From an uncultured Selenomonadales bacterium (GTDB lineage Bacteria; Bacillota; Negativicutes; Selenomonadales; Selenomonadaceae): a DNA stretch of 64,000 nt. This document shows, piece after piece, positions 52,065 to 62,351 of this stretch. Positions within the stretch are counted from its first letter, which is position 1, and the number at the start of each line of letters is the position of its first letter. Both the position numbers and the translations under genes were made by a program. The stretch is taken from positions 1-64,000 of the forward strand of contig CAMUZG010000008.1 in assembly GCA_947165145.1 (NCBI GenBank), read 5' to 3'. Under the pieces are notes generated by a model that was not told the origin of the DNA, did no database searches, and saw only the letters and a list, made by a program, of their open reading frames with translations.

Positions 52065-55000
52065 ATGTTTAATCCTGTTCAAGTCGGCAAACGAACACGC
52101 TACAGCTATGCAAGGATAAAAGAAGTCATGGAGATGCCGCACCTCCTTGACATTCAACGCAACTCCTACGATTGGTTCAAACGGGAAGGTCTGCAAGAGA
52201 TTTTCAAAGACATCTCGCCGATAGCGGACTTTTCCGGCAATCTCGAATTGTTCTTTGAAGGTTTCACGTTCGGCGAATGTAAATACACGCTCGAAGAATG
52301 TAAGAAACGTGATGGTACTTACGCCGCGCCCGTTCGCGTGAAAGTCAAACTCCTCAACAAAGCAAAGGGCGACGTTAAAGAGCAGGAAGTTTTCATGGGC
52401 GATTTCCCCATAATGACTGAAACCGGCACGTTCATCATCAACGGTGCGGAGCGCGTCATAGTTAGTCAGCTCGTTCGTTCGCCTGGTGCTTACTACGAAA
52501 AGTCAATCGACCAAGGCGGCAAAAATATTTTCACTTCGACCGTCATTCCGAACCGCGGCGCGTGGATTGAGCTTGAAACTGATTCGGCGGCGTCAATCAG
52601 CGTCCGCATTGACCGTACGCGTAAAATGCCTGTTACTTATTTCATTCGCGCCCTTGACTTCGAGACTAACGACCAAATCCTCGACCTCTTCGACGTGAAC
52701 TTTTTTATTGCAAGCATGATTCACGACGAGAAGATTGCCGCGCAGTTCGCCGAATTCTTGACAGCTGATGCAATGGGCGGTATCGATTCACGCAACTCAT
52801 TGACGGCGGGTTATCTTCGTCGCACGGGCGAAAAGTCAGAAGAAACTTTTGCCGCGCTACTCGACGCTTACACTCAAATCGACGCTAAAAATGACCGTCT
52901 GTCAAATTACAAATATCTGCTCGACAATCTCGCCGCGTTCGACGACAAGAACACTTTGACTGCGGGTTATAAAGCTCTCGTTGACCTGCTCGACGCTGAC
53001 CGCCGCAACTCCGAAGACAACAAGGAAAAGGCTTTAATCGGCATTTACAATCGTCTGCGCCCAGGTGAGCCGCCTTCCGCCGATAATGCCGCGTCACTTT
53101 TACATTCGCAATTTTTTGACCCGCGCCGCTATGATTTGGCGTCTGTCGGTCGCTACAAGATTACAAAAAAACTCGGTTGGAAACGCCGCCTGTTGGGCAG
53201 AATTCTTGCCGAAGACATTGTTGACGCGGAGACAGGTGAAATCCTTCTTGAAGCCGACGATAAGCCCGTCACGCAAGAACAACTTGATAAAATCCCCGAC
53301 GAACGCGAAGCTGCAATTTTCGGGCTTGAGGAAGATGAACTTCGTCGCGGCTACAAAACGCCGATTCCGGTTCGCATAAAGACGGAGAGCGGTGCGTATA
53401 CAATGTTGTGCTCGCCGACGCTGTCAATCAAGGACAACCGCACGATTTGCATTGCCGACATCATCAGCGCGATTAACTACGTCTTCAGCTTGATGAGCAA
53501 TTCGGGTAACATCGACGACATTGACCACTTGGGCAATCGACGCGTGCGTTCAGTGGGCGAACTCTTGTTGAATCAATTCCGCATTGGTATGTCGCGCATG
53601 GAACGTGTTGTTCGCGAACGCATGACGACGCAGGACGCGGAAATTGTTACTCCGCAAAATTTGATTAATATCCGTCCCGTTGTCGCGGCGATTAAAGAGT
53701 TCTTCGGGTCATCGCAATTAAGCCAGTTCATGGACCAACATAATCCGCTCTCCGAATTGACGCATAAACGTAGACTTTCTGCTCTCGGACCCGGCGGTCT
53801 CTCTCGTGAACGCGCTGGCTTTGAAGTCCGTGACGTCCATAACTCTCACTACGGTCGCATGTGCCCCATCGAAACGCCTGAAGGTCCTAACATCGGTCTC
53901 ATCGGCTCCCTATCCAATTACGCCCGCGTCAATCAATATGGCTTCATGGAAACTCCTTACCGTCGCGTCGACAAAATCAATCACCGCGTCACCAACGACG
54001 TCCAATACCTCACTGCTGACGAAGAAGAATCCCTTGTCATCGCTCAAGCTAACGAGCCGCTCGACGATAACGATTGGTTCATCAATGAACGTGTCACCGC
54101 ACGCGTCAACGAAGAAACTACCAAAGTCCGCCGTGAACGTGTCGACTTCATGGACGTTTCACCTAAACAAGTCGTCTCCATTGCCACTGCTTTAATACCG
54201 TTCCTTGAAAATGATGATGCTAACCGCGCGCTCATGGGTGCCAATATGCAACGTCAAGCCGTTCCACTTCTCAAAACTCAAGCTCCTTTCGTCGGCACCG
54301 GCATGGAATTCAAAGCTGCTTGCGATTCGGGCGTCATGGTTCTCGCTAAACATTCCGGCACCGTCGTCAACGTCGATTCCTCTACCATATCTATCAAAGT
54401 CGATAATTCCGATAAATTCGATACCTATCACCTGCAAAAATTCACTCGCTCCAATCAAGGCACTTGCATTAATCAGCAACCTATCGTTGACCCAGGCGAT
54501 CACATCACTGCTGGCCAACCTATCGCTGACGGTCCCGCTACTTCCAACGGTGAACTCGCTCTTGGCTACAACATTATCGTCGCTTATATGCCTTGGGAAG
54601 GTTACAACTACGAAGACGCTATCTTACTTTCCGAAAACCTCATCAAGCAAGATATTTTCACTTCCATTCACATCGAGGAATATCAATGCGACGCCCGCGA
54701 TACTAAACTTGGTCCCGAAGAAGTTACTCGCGATATTCCCAACGTATCCGAAGACTCTCTTACTCATCTCGATTCCGACGGCATTATTCGTATCGGCGCT
54801 GACGTTCGCACCGGCGATATTCTCGTCGGCAAAGTCACTCCTAAAGGTGAAACTGAACTCACTGCTGAAGAACGTTTACTTCGGGCCATTTTCGGCGAAA
54901 AAGCTCGGGAAGTTCGTGATACTTCTCTTCGCGTTCCTCACGGTGAATCCGGCAAGGTCGTCGCCGTCAATATCTTCACTCGCGATAAAAATGACGATAT

Positions 55001-56120
55001 GGCTCCTGGCGTCAATAAGCAAGTTCGCGTTTACATCGCTCAGAAACGCAAAATTTCCGTCGGCGATAAAATGTCTGGTCGTCACGGTAATAAAGGCGTC
55101 GTTTCTGAAATTCGTCGTCAAGAAGATATGCCTTTCTTACCTGACGGCACTCCCGTTGACATCGTTCTAAATCCGCTCGGCGTTCCTTCTCGCATGAATA
55201 TCGGGCAAGTTCTTGAAACTCATCTCGGCATGGCGGTCAGGCGAATTAGGAATTTGGAATTGGGAATTAGGAATGATGACAACGCTATCAATTCCACATT
55301 CCACATTCCTAATTCCTCATTGTTAAAAGATTTCACCGTTGCCACTCCTGTTTTTGACGGCGCACGTGAAGACGATATTTTCAACACTATCAAACTTGCG
55401 GGGCTTGACGACGACGGCAAAACTATTCTCTACGACGGCAGAACCGGCGAACCTTTTGAAAATCGCGTTACTGTCGGTTGCGTTTATATGCTCAAACTTC
55501 ATCATCTCGTTGACGATAAAATCCACGCTCGTTCCACCGGGCCTTATTCTCTCGTCACTCAGCAACCTCTCGGCGGCAAAGCTCAATTCGGCGGTCAACG
55601 TTTCGGCGAAATGGAAGTTTGGGCTCTCGAAGCTTACGGCGCGTCCTTCACTCTTCAAGAAATTCTCACCGTCAAATCCGATGACGTTGTCGGCAGGGTC
55701 AAAGCTTACGAAGCTATCGTTAAAGGGCAGAACATTCCTGAACCGGGCGTTCCTGAATCTTTCAAAGTTCTCATCAAAGAATTGCAATCTATCGGTCTCG
55801 ATATTCGCGTCATTTCTCGCGACAACAAAGAAGTTTTCATTCGCGACGATGACGACGACGATGACCGCTCCATTCTCAAAAAGGCTAACGATTTGGGAGT
55901 TGATGTCGGTAACTTCGCTGATCACAACGTTAAACCGCCCGAACCCGATTCGCCGCCCGCTGATGACGACCTCATTGCCGAAGACGTTGAGCCCGAATTC
56001 TCCGACGAAGAAATTGATTCACAACTCGATTCTCTCGGCGATTTGCCTGATTCTACGCCCGACGACTTGAACATTGACGGCATCGACCCCAACGCAACTT
56101 TCAATCGCGACGACGAGTAG
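52065..56120 (+). CDS. rpoB: RNA polymerase beta subunit with in-frame repeat insertion
   Basis: A 1351-aa beta subunit of RNA polymerase. Conserved regions include the rifampicin pocket ([19 protein letters not shown], ~546-578, with wild-type-like Asp, His and Ser), [29 protein letters not shown] and the C-terminal [21 protein letters not shown]. Two insertions stand out against the Bacillus protein. One of roughly 80-110 residues (~212-322) contains an internal repeat (NSLTAGY.../NTLTAGY...). The other is ~27 residues (1060-1086) encoded by a 7-bp tandem-repeat element, between HLGMA and VATPVFDGA. The acidic C-terminal tail is long. ATG 52065 with AGAGGAG 7 nt upstream; an earlier frame start lies in repeat sequence. 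Codon choice shifts visibly from ~53.8 kb onward. Confidence 0.97.
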   Translation: MFNPVQVGKRTRYSYARIKEVMEMPHLLDIQRNSYDWFKREGLQEIFKDISPIADFSGNLELFFEGFTFGECKYTLEECKKRDGTYAAPVRVKVKLLNKAKGDVKEQEVFMGDFPIMTETGTFIINGAERVIVSQLVRSPGAYYEKSIDQGGKNIFTSTVIPNRGAWIELETDSAASISVRIDRTRKMPVTYFIRALDFETNDQILDLFDVNFFIASMIHDEKIAAQFAEFLTADAMGGIDSRNSLTAGYLRRTGEKSEETFAALLDAYTQIDAKNDRLSNYKYLLDNLAAFDDKNTLTAGYKALVDLLDADRRNSEDNKEKALIGIYNRLRPGEPPSADNAASLLHSQFFDPRRYDLASVGRYKITKKLGWKRRLLGRILAEDIVDAETGEILLEADDKPVTQEQLDKIPDEREAAIFGLEEDELRRGYKTPIPVRIKTESGAYTMLCSPTLSIKDNRTICIADIISAINYVFSLMSNSGNIDDIDHLGNRRVRSVGELLLNQFRIGMSRMERVVRERMTTQDAEIVTPQNLINIRPVVAAIKEFFGSSQLSQFMDQHNPLSELTHKRRLSALGPGGLSRERAGFEVRDVHNSHYGRMCPIETPEGPNIGLIGSLSNYARVNQYGFMETPYRRVDKINHRVTNDVQYLTADEEESLVIAQANEPLDDNDWFINERVTARVNEETTKVRRERVDFMDVSPKQVVSIATALIPFLENDDANRALMGANMQRQAVPLLKTQAPFVGTGMEFKAACDSGVMVLAKHSGTVVNVDSSTISIKVDNSDKFDTYHLQKFTRSNQGTCINQQPIVDPGDHITAGQPIADGPATSNGELALGYNIIVAYMPWEGYNYEDAILLSENLIKQDIFTSIHIEEYQCDARDTKLGPEEVTRDIPNVSEDSLTHLDSDGIIRIGADVRTGDILVGKVTPKGETELTAEERLLRAIFGEKAREVRDTSLRVPHGESGKVVAVNIFTRDKNDDMAPGVNKQVRVYIAQKRKISVGDKMSGRHGNKGVVSEIRRQEDMPFLPDGTPVDIVLNPLGVPSRMNIGQVLETHLGMAVRRIRNLELGIRNDDNAINSTFHIPNSSLLKDFTVATPVFDGAREDDIFNTIKLAGLDDDGKTILYDGRTGEPFENRVTVGCVYMLKLHHLVDDKIHARSTGPYSLVTQQPLGGKAQFGGQRFGEMEVWALEAYGASFTLQEILTVKSDDVVGRVKAYEAIVKGQNIPEPGVPESFKVLIKELQSIGLDIRVISRDNKEVFIRDDDDDDDRSILKKANDLGVDVGNFADHNVKPPEPDSPPADDDLIAEDVEPEFSDEEIDSQLDSLGDLPDSTPDDLNIDGIDPNATFNRDDE
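55243..55322 (+). repeat. In-frame 7-bp tandem-repeat hairpin inside rpoB
   Basis: Left arm AATTAGG-AATTTGG-AATTGGG-AATTAGG, then AATGATGAC, right arm AATTCCA-CATTCCA-CATTCCT-AATTCCT. The arms are complementary over ~30 bp with mismatches. Translated as [13 protein letters not shown]...NSTFHIPNS, nearly the same peptide as the U32 insertion at 12422-12503. Confidence 0.92.
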
Positions 56121-56204
56121 GTTATTAGATGGAAAGATGGTTAGGTGGAACGATCGTTAGTAGTAAGTACTTTCAATCTTTCCATCTTTCAATTTTTCCA
56201 TCTA
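56118..56204. repeat. 8-bp tandem-repeat hairpin between rpoB and rpoC
   Basis: Left arm AGATGGAA-AGATGGTT-AGGTGGAA; right arm TTTCAATC-TTTCCATC-TTTCAATT-TTTCCATC, partly complementary. The array region starts at the TAG stop codon of rpoB and ends directly before the AAAGGAGG of rpoC. Confidence 0.85.
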
Positions 56205-56220
56205 CAAAAGGAGGACAATC

Positions 56221-59200
56221 ATGCTTGACGTAAATATTTTTGACTCCATGCGAATCGGATTGGCGTCGCCCGAAAAAATTCGCGAATGGTCTCACGGCGA
56301 AGTCAAGAAGCCCGAAACGATTAACTACCGTACACTCAAGCCCGAACGCGACGGTTTGTTCTGCGAACGTATTTTCGGACCAACGCGCGATTGGGAATGT
56401 CATTGCGGCAAATATAAACGCGTCCGCTACAAAGGCACAGTCTGCGACCGTTGCGGCGTCGAAGTCACTCGCGCTAAAGTTCGTCGTGAACGCATGGGGC
56501 ATATTGAACTTGCCGCGCCCGTCAGTCATATCTGGTACTTCAAAGGCATTCCGAGCCGTATGGGCTTGTTGCTTGATATGTCACCGCGCGCTTTGGAACG
56601 TGTGCTTTACTTTGCGTCGTACATCGTGCTTGACCCTGGCAACACCGATTTAAAGCAAAAAGACCTGTTGACGGAAGGTCAATACCGCGCGTATCGCGAG
56701 AACTACGGTCGCGACGCATTAAAAGTCGGTATGGGTGCAGAGGCAATACAAGAACTGCTGAAGAATATCGACCTTGAGGCTTTGAGTGTGGAATTGCGCG
56801 AAGAATTGCATTCGACTAACGGTCAAAAACGAGTACGAGCAATTCGGCGTTTGGAAGTCGTGGAAGCGTTCCGTAAAAGCGGCAATAAGCCCGAGTGGAT
56901 GATCTTGAGCGTGATACCTGTTATTCCGCCCGAATTGCGCCCGATGGTTCAGCTTGACGGCGGACGTTTCGCAACTTCCGATTTGAACGACCTTTATCGG
57001 CGCGTCATCAATCGCAACAACCGACTTAATCGCCTGCTGAAATTGCGTGCGCCCGACATTATCGTAAGAAACGAAAAGAGAATGTTGCAGGAAGCAGTAG
57101 ACGCGTTGATTGATAACGGACGGCGCGGACGACCCGTTACTGGGCCAGGCAATAGGCCGCTCAAATCGCTGTCGGATCTGCTTAAAGGCAAGCAGGGACG
57201 ATTCCGCCAAAATCTCCTCGGCAAACGCGTTGACTATTCCGGTCGTTCCGTCATCGTCGTCGGTCCCGAACTCAAACTTCACCAATGCGGCTTGCCGAAA
57301 GAAATGGCGTTGGAATTGTTCAAGCCTTTCGTCATGAAAAAGCTATCGAACGAAGCGGGCTTGACTATCAAAGCTGCGAAAAAGAAAGTTGACCGTGCAA
57401 CTCCAGAGGTTTGGGGCGTTCTTGAAGAAGTCATCAAAGAACATCCCGTGCTACTCAATCGTGCTCCGACTTTGCACCGTTTAGGCATTCAAGCCTTTGA
57501 GCCCGTTTTGACTGAAGGGCGCGCTTTGAAATTGCACCCGTTGGCTTGCACAGCTTACAATGCTGACTTCGACGGCGACCAAATGGCTATTCACCTGCCG
57601 TTGAGTGCCGAAGCTCAAGCTGAAGCGCGTGTCTTGATGTTGGCTGCTAATCACATCTTAGCTCCAAAAGACGGTAAGCCGATCATCGTGCCGACTCAAG
57701 ACATGGTGCTTGGAACGTACTACCTTACCAAAATCCGCACGCAATCTTTAGGCGAGGGCAATTTCTTTTCGTCCTATGAAGAAGCCTTACTTGCTTATGA
57801 GACTGGGCATTTGGCTTTACAGGCTGAAATCAACGTCCGCATCACCATCGACCGATTGCCCGATTTCGTCATCGACCAACTTGACGACGACGACGAATTC
57901 ATCATCACGAAAACCTCCGTTGGACGCATGATTTTCAATGAAAAACTACCTCATGAATTGCGCTACTATAACCACGAAAAAGACTCGTGGACTTTGGGAG
58001 AAGTTATGGACAAAAAGGCTCTCGGCAAACTCGTTGCCAAATGCTTTAACACCTTCGGCGCGACGAAAACCGCAGAAGTTATCGACAGCGTGAAACGGCT
58101 AGGGTACCACTTTGCCTGTATCGCCGGCATGACCGTCGCTATCAGTGATGTTATCGTACCTCCCGCAAAGAAAGATATTTTAGCTGAGACATCGGCAGAG
58201 GTGAAGAAAGTGGAAGCTTACTTCGCACGCGGCATTTTGACCGAAAAAGAGCGATACGACAAGGTTTGTTCGTTATGGAATGCGGCTACCGACCGAGTAG
58301 CACAAGCTATGATGGACAACATGGACGAATTCAATCCGATATACATGATGAGCAAGAGCGGCGCACGTGGCAACCCGAAACAAATGCGTCAGTTAGCGGG
58401 CATGCGGGGATTAATGGCTGATCCTTCCGGCAAAATCATCGACCTACCGATAACTGCGAATTTCCGCGAAGGTTTAAGCGTTTCTGATTACTTTATATCT
58501 AGTCATGGCGCGCGAAAAGGCTTAGCAGATACTGCTTTGCGCACTGCTGACAGTGGCTATTTGACTCGACGATTGGTAGACGTAGCGCAAGACGTGATAG
58601 TTCGGCAAGACGATTGTTCGGTGACGACTATCAATTTATTGCTGATACGGGCGCGATTAGCAGAAGACACTTTCGACGCCTTGGAGATATTGAGCGACCT
58701 TTTGATTGGCAAGACTATGGTTCCTCAAGACGTTGTGCTCGACGAAGAGACACTTATTAAATTAGGCGAGCAAGGCGTGACTGAGATTGAACTTCGCGGC
58801 AATTCGATTACTGAGCCGATGTCGGCTAATCACACCAGCGTTACGGAAATCATCAAATTGGGGACGCGGGACGAATCGCAACGTCAACTAATCCGCAACG
58901 CTTTCATCGCGGAGTTAGTTGGCAAAGAACTGATAGTAGATGGAAAGAGTACTCATCTAACCAAAGACATGATAAATGACCTTCTCGACGACGACAGCGT
59001 AACCGAAATCCACGTTCGACTTCAGAAAATTCGCGGCATCGAAGTTGAAGCCATACGCGAAGACACTCGAAGCCACGACAAGGACAAAGGGGTCATCGAG
59101 TCTTTGGCTGACAGGATCACGGGACGTGTTTTGGCTGAAGACATTGTTGACGTTGACGGCACCGTGATAGCGCGTGTGAACGAGACCATTAACGACGATT

Positions 59201-60177
59201 TGGCTGATAAAATTGCGTCGATACGCGACAAAGTTTTGATTCGCAGTGTTTTGACTTGTCAATCACCTCAGGGCGTATGCAGGAAGTGTTATGGACAAGA
59301 CTTGGCTAATAAAACTGACGTTGAAATTGGCGAGGCAGTGGGGATAATCGCGGCTCAATCGATAGGTGAACCGGGGACTCAGTTGACGATGCGGACATTT
59401 CACACCGGCGGCGTTGCTGGCGGCGACATCACTCAAGGTTTACCGCGTGTCGAGGAATTATTTGAAGCGCGCAAACCGAAAATGTGTGCGATAATCGCGG
59501 AAATCGACGGCACGATTAGTTATGGTGAGCCGGACAAAAATGGCTTACGCACAATCATCATCACGCCCGACGACTTGGAAAACCAGTTGCCCCGCGAATA
59601 CAGCATACCTTTTGGCGTGACGCCAAAAGTTAAGGAAGGCGACAGAATTACTGCGGGCTCACTCATCACTGATGGTCCGAAAAATCCGCACGACATTCTC
59701 CGAATTTCCGGTCTAAAAGAAACTCACCGTTATCTCGTCAAAGAAGTGCAGAAAGTCTACAAATCGCAGGGCGTCGAAATCAACGACAAGCATATCGAAG
59801 TTATGGTTCGTCAAATGTTGCACAGAGTAAAAATCGAGGACAGCGGCTCAACCGAGTTCCTGCCCGGCGAATTCGTCGATATGAACGTTTTCGAGGCGGC
59901 GAACACCAAAGCTATCGAAGAAGATCGCGCTCCCGCCGTCGCTAAACCGATTCTGCTTGGTATAACGAAGGCGTCACTTGCAACCGATTCCTTCTTGAGT
60001 GCGGCGAGTTTCCAAGAAACTACACGCGTTTTGACTGACGCGGCGATTAAAGGCAAAATTGACCCGCTCATCGGCTTGAAAGAAAACGTCATCATCGGCA
60101 AGCTGATTCCCGCAGGTACGGGCATGGCACGTTATCGCGAACTGACCGTCGTCGACAACGACGCCACCGCAGAATAA
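56221..60177 (+). CDS. rpoC: RNA polymerase beta' subunit
   Basis: The 1318-aa beta' subunit. The N-terminal zinc finger is CHCG...CDRCG (~61-80). The catalytic Mg-binding loop is [16 protein letters not shown] (~447). The bridge helix/trigger loop region has [19 protein letters not shown] and [20 protein letters not shown]. The second Cys cluster is [18 protein letters not shown], then [19 protein letters not shown]. Length is close to that of other Firmicute beta' subunits without the long proteobacterial insertions. AAAGGAGG lies 6 nt before the ATG. It is co-transcribed with rpoB across a repeat hairpin. A/T-ended and rare-looking codons (CTA, TTA, AGG) cluster in the 58.0-59.4 kb part. 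Confidence 0.98.
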   Translation: MLDVNIFDSMRIGLASPEKIREWSHGEVKKPETINYRTLKPERDGLFCERIFGPTRDWECHCGKYKRVRYKGTVCDRCGVEVTRAKVRRERMGHIELAAPVSHIWYFKGIPSRMGLLLDMSPRALERVLYFASYIVLDPGNTDLKQKDLLTEGQYRAYRENYGRDALKVGMGAEAIQELLKNIDLEALSVELREELHSTNGQKRVRAIRRLEVVEAFRKSGNKPEWMILSVIPVIPPELRPMVQLDGGRFATSDLNDLYRRVINRNNRLNRLLKLRAPDIIVRNEKRMLQEAVDALIDNGRRGRPVTGPGNRPLKSLSDLLKGKQGRFRQNLLGKRVDYSGRSVIVVGPELKLHQCGLPKEMALELFKPFVMKKLSNEAGLTIKAAKKKVDRATPEVWGVLEEVIKEHPVLLNRAPTLHRLGIQAFEPVLTEGRALKLHPLACTAYNADFDGDQMAIHLPLSAEAQAEARVLMLAANHILAPKDGKPIIVPTQDMVLGTYYLTKIRTQSLGEGNFFSSYEEALLAYETGHLALQAEINVRITIDRLPDFVIDQLDDDDEFIITKTSVGRMIFNEKLPHELRYYNHEKDSWTLGEVMDKKALGKLVAKCFNTFGATKTAEVIDSVKRLGYHFACIAGMTVAISDVIVPPAKKDILAETSAEVKKVEAYFARGILTEKERYDKVCSLWNAATDRVAQAMMDNMDEFNPIYMMSKSGARGNPKQMRQLAGMRGLMADPSGKIIDLPITANFREGLSVSDYFISSHGARKGLADTALRTADSGYLTRRLVDVAQDVIVRQDDCSVTTINLLLIRARLAEDTFDALEILSDLLIGKTMVPQDVVLDEETLIKLGEQGVTEIELRGNSITEPMSANHTSVTEIIKLGTRDESQRQLIRNAFIAELVGKELIVDGKSTHLTKDMINDLLDDDSVTEIHVRLQKIRGIEVEAIREDTRSHDKDKGVIESLADRITGRVLAEDIVDVDGTVIARVNETINDDLADKIASIRDKVLIRSVLTCQSPQGVCRKCYGQDLANKTDVEIGEAVGIIAAQSIGEPGTQLTMRTFHTGGVAGGDITQGLPRVEELFEARKPKMCAIIAEIDGTISYGEPDKNGLRTIIITPDDLENQLPREYSIPFGVTPKVKEGDRITAGSLITDGPKNPHDILRISGLKETHRYLVKEVQKVYKSQGVEINDKHIEVMVRQMLHRVKIEDSGSTEFLPGEFVDMNVFEAANTKAIEEDRAPAVAKPILLGITKASLATDSFLSAASFQETTRVLTDAAIKGKIDPLIGLKENVIIGKLIPAGTGMARYRELTVVDNDATAE

Positions 60178-60197
60178 ATCATCAGCTCACAAAAAAA

Positions 60198-60225
60198 GCC
60201 CTCGACAAACCGTCGGGGGTTTTCG
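60198..60225 (+). terminator. rpoBC terminator
   Basis: GCCCTCGAC-AAACC-GTCGGGGG followed by TTTTCGTTT, 21 bp after the rpoC stop, with an A7 run upstream. Confidence 0.85.
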
Positions 60226-60255
60226 TTTGCAATGATTCATTTCGGCTGATAAAAT
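60226..60255 (+). promoter_or_regulatory. Possible promoter of the MTHFR-family gene
   Basis: TTTGCA (60226-60231), 18 bp, TAAAAT (60250-60255), 31 bp before the start codon. The -35 is a moderate match only. Confidence 0.45.
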
Positions 60256-60285
60256 GGCGTCAATAATTCTTGAGGAGGAATTTTT

Positions 60286-61023
60286 ATGGGAAGAATCGCC
60301 GTTGAAATTATTCCGCGTGACGAGGCAGGTCTCCGTGCCGACATCGCCGCGATTAAAAAATATCCGCAAGTCGACTGCGTAAACATACCCGACTTGATGA
60401 GTTTCGAGCTGCGTCCGTGGCAAGCCGCCGAATTCACGCAACCAGCACTGCCGACAATTCCGCACGTCCGCGCAATGGACATTGACCTTTCAAAGCCGTT
60501 GCCTATGCGCGACGACTTTATCAAGTTCAACATCAAAGAAGTTCTCATCATCGCGGGCGACCCGCCGAAAGATTTAACGCGCACTGTTTATCCGACTGAG
60601 ACGATTGACGTGATTCGCAAATTCCGCGACGAACTGCCCGATGTGAAAGTTTATGCGGGTATCGACCAATATCGAAGTGGCATTCGCGACGAACTTTATC
60701 GCGTCGAACGCAAGGCTCAAGCTGGTGCGGCGGGATTTTTCACGCAACCTTTCTTCGACATGCGCTATCTTGAAATGTTCGCCGATTTGCTTGACGGTCA
60801 CGAAATTTATTGGGGCGTGTCACCCGTTTTGAGTTCTCGCAGTCGCGGCTACTGGGAACGCAAAGACAAAGCCGTTTTCCCGAAAGATTTTGTGCCGACG
60901 ATGGATTGGAACATCGCGCTTGCCAAAAAAGTTATCGAGTTCATCAAGACGTCACGCGGCGGGCTGTACTTCATGCCGATTACGATTGACATTGCCGATT
61001 TGTTGCCGCAGGTTTTCGATTGA
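60286..61023 (+). CDS. Methylenetetrahydrofolate reductase-family protein (MetF-like)
   Basis: A 245-aa TIM-barrel protein. VEIIPRDEAGLRADIAAI matches the N-terminal strand/helix of MetF, NIKEVLIIAGDPPKD the central dinucleotide-flavin region, and QAGAAGFFTQPFFDMRYLEMF the family GA-x3-TQ-x-FD motif. It is shorter than typical MetF (~290 aa) and ends soon after the last barrel helix. Family role: reduction of methylene-THF to methyl-THF. Short versions may need partner subunits, so the activity is inferred. GAGGAGG lies 6 nt before the ATG. It is monocistronic after the rpoBC terminator. Confidence 0.75.
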   Translation: MGRIAVEIIPRDEAGLRADIAAIKKYPQVDCVNIPDLMSFELRPWQAAEFTQPALPTIPHVRAMDIDLSKPLPMRDDFIKFNIKEVLIIAGDPPKDLTRTVYPTETIDVIRKFRDELPDVKVYAGIDQYRSGIRDELYRVERKAQAGAAGFFTQPFFDMRYLEMFADLLDGHEIYWGVSPVLSSRSRGYWERKDKAVFPKDFVPTMDWNIALAKKVIEFIKTSRGGLYFMPITIDIADLLPQVFD

Positions 61024-61028
61024 CCGTT

Positions 61029-61379
61029 TCAGCCGAGCAGAATATCTTTGTTCGCGAGAATTTCTACGGCAGGGGCACACGCTCCGCAATCGCAATACTT
61101 CGCGCCGCTTGCTTTGAGTTCATCAGCGTGAGCGGCGAATTTTTTTGCACCTTCCGCACCGAAAATTTGAACGGCAATTTCCGAGTGAGCGAACGGAACC
61201 AAATCGTCAACCGTGGTGATGTCTTCTTCGATTTCGGCGATAAGATTCTGCGCGGCGACTTTTTCATCAGCAGTGCCGAGCGCGTCAAGGTACGCTTGAA
61301 CAGCCGCTTTGAGTTCCGCACAACAGCTCGGAGCCGAAGCCATTGCCTGAAGTTTTTCGATTAAAGTTTGTTTGTCCAT
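61029..61379 (-). CDS. Small cysteine-containing protein of unknown function
   Basis: A 116-aa, Ala-rich helical protein with a CC pair near the N-terminus (APSCCAELKAAVQAYLDAL) and CDCGAC near the C-terminus (SGAKYCDCGACAPAVEIL). The cysteines could bind metal. I have seen similar small proteins in Clostridia-type genomes labelled as chaperone-like, but no function is supported here. ATG 61379 with GGGAGG 7 nt upstream. It lies 23 bp downstream of the gene 61403-62290 on the same strand. Confidence 0.65.
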   Translation of the reverse strand: MDKQTLIEKLQAMASAPSCCAELKAAVQAYLDALGTADEKVAAQNLIAEIEEDITTVDDLVPFAHSEIAVQIFGAEGAKKFAAHADELKASGAKYCDCGACAPAVEILANKDILLG

Positions 61380-61402
61380 GATAGAACCTCCCAAAAATTT
61401 GT

Positions 61403-62290
61403 TCAGATGTGATAAATTTCGGCGTACTTCTTGCGCAAGGCGACCATTGCCGCCGACAGTTGCGCTTGAAAGTCCATGAGCCGCGGGTTGTCGAATTCTT
61501 TGTTGGCGAAGCTTATCAGCAGTTCGATACGCTTAAGCAGGATTTCTTTCATAAAAGTTTCGCTCCGCTTTGCGAACGGCGATAAAAATTTTTTGCTCGT
61601 GAGTTTGCTCTCGTCTTTGATGTCGAGCATGTCGTTGAGCGCGTCCTCGAAAAGCATTTCCGTGCGGATTGCGTCGACTATTGCGGTTAATTTCTCCATC
61701 ATTGCCATCAACGCCAAAATTTCGGAAGGATTTTTATTTTCGCTCTGGCGGAATTCGTCGCTGATTTGCGCGCCGAGTTTGAAGAACGACATCACGGTAT
61801 CGACTCTGTCCGTCGACGTGTCCAACTTAATTTCTACAGGTTTACCGGCGTTGTCGTCGTCGCCGTCAATGAAATAAAGCTCGCGGTATTTGTCGGTGAG
61901 TTCGCCAATTTTTTTCTCGGCGTTGCGGTGAAAGCGTTTGCCAATCGCCGTCTTGTAGTGCCAATTCTTCAACGCGTCTTTCGTTTGTCGGAGCATGTCG
62001 AACAAAATCGACTCGACGTAATAATTCAGCGCGTTGTTTGCGATACTGGTGAGAATTTTTTTTTCGGCGGCGTCGCTGGGAAAATTTTCCATTTCGTCAA
62101 GCATGTAGATAAAAATTTGTTCGCCGCGCATCGTTCTTTCCAACGAAATTAATTCCGTCAAGATCTGAATATTCGCGTTCCAATCGTCGTAATTTTCATC
62201 GTCGGGCAGGAACAGTTTGTCGAGCTCAAAAGATTTGTTTATCAAGTTCTCGACGATTTTTTTGCGGCGTTCGATTGTCTCAAGTTTCAT
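61403..62290 (-). CDS. Hypothetical helical protein, 295 aa
   Basis: An all-helical, strongly charged cytosolic protein without cysteine clusters or membrane segments. Visible stretches are TIERRKKIVENLINKSFELD at the N-terminus and FMKEILLKRIELLISFANKE near the C-terminus; coiled-coil potential is high. No domain recognised. AAGGAGG lies just before the ATG. Placed between the methyltransferase/flagellar genes and a small Cys protein, all on the minus strand; a motility link is possible only by position. Confidence 0.65.
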   Translation of the reverse strand: MKLETIERRKKIVENLINKSFELDKLFLPDDENYDDWNANIQILTELISLERTMRGEQIFIYMLDEMENFPSDAAEKKILTSIANNALNYYVESILFDMLRQTKDALKNWHYKTAIGKRFHRNAEKKIGELTDKYRELYFIDGDDDNAGKPVEIKLDTSTDRVDTVMSFFKLGAQISDEFRQSENKNPSEILALMAMMEKLTAIVDAIRTEMLFEDALNDMLDIKDESKLTSKKFLSPFAKRSETFMKEILLKRIELLISFANKEFDNPRLMDFQAQLSAAMVALRKKYAEIYHI

Positions 62291-62351
62291 GGTAAGACCT
62301 CCTTGAAAAAAATTTTATCATGTGTCGCGCGTTCAAGCAATACAAGACGCG

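Noticed and set aside
54205-55170. 321-codon plus-strand frame overlapping rpoB
   Set aside because: Arises from the pyrimidine-rich codon stretch of rpoB; low-complexity Ser/Leu/Lys product, no ribosome site.
55339-56070. 243-codon plus-strand frame overlapping the end of rpoB
   Set aside because: Same cause as the other rpoB shadow frame; product is Ser/Thr/Leu-rich without a domain.
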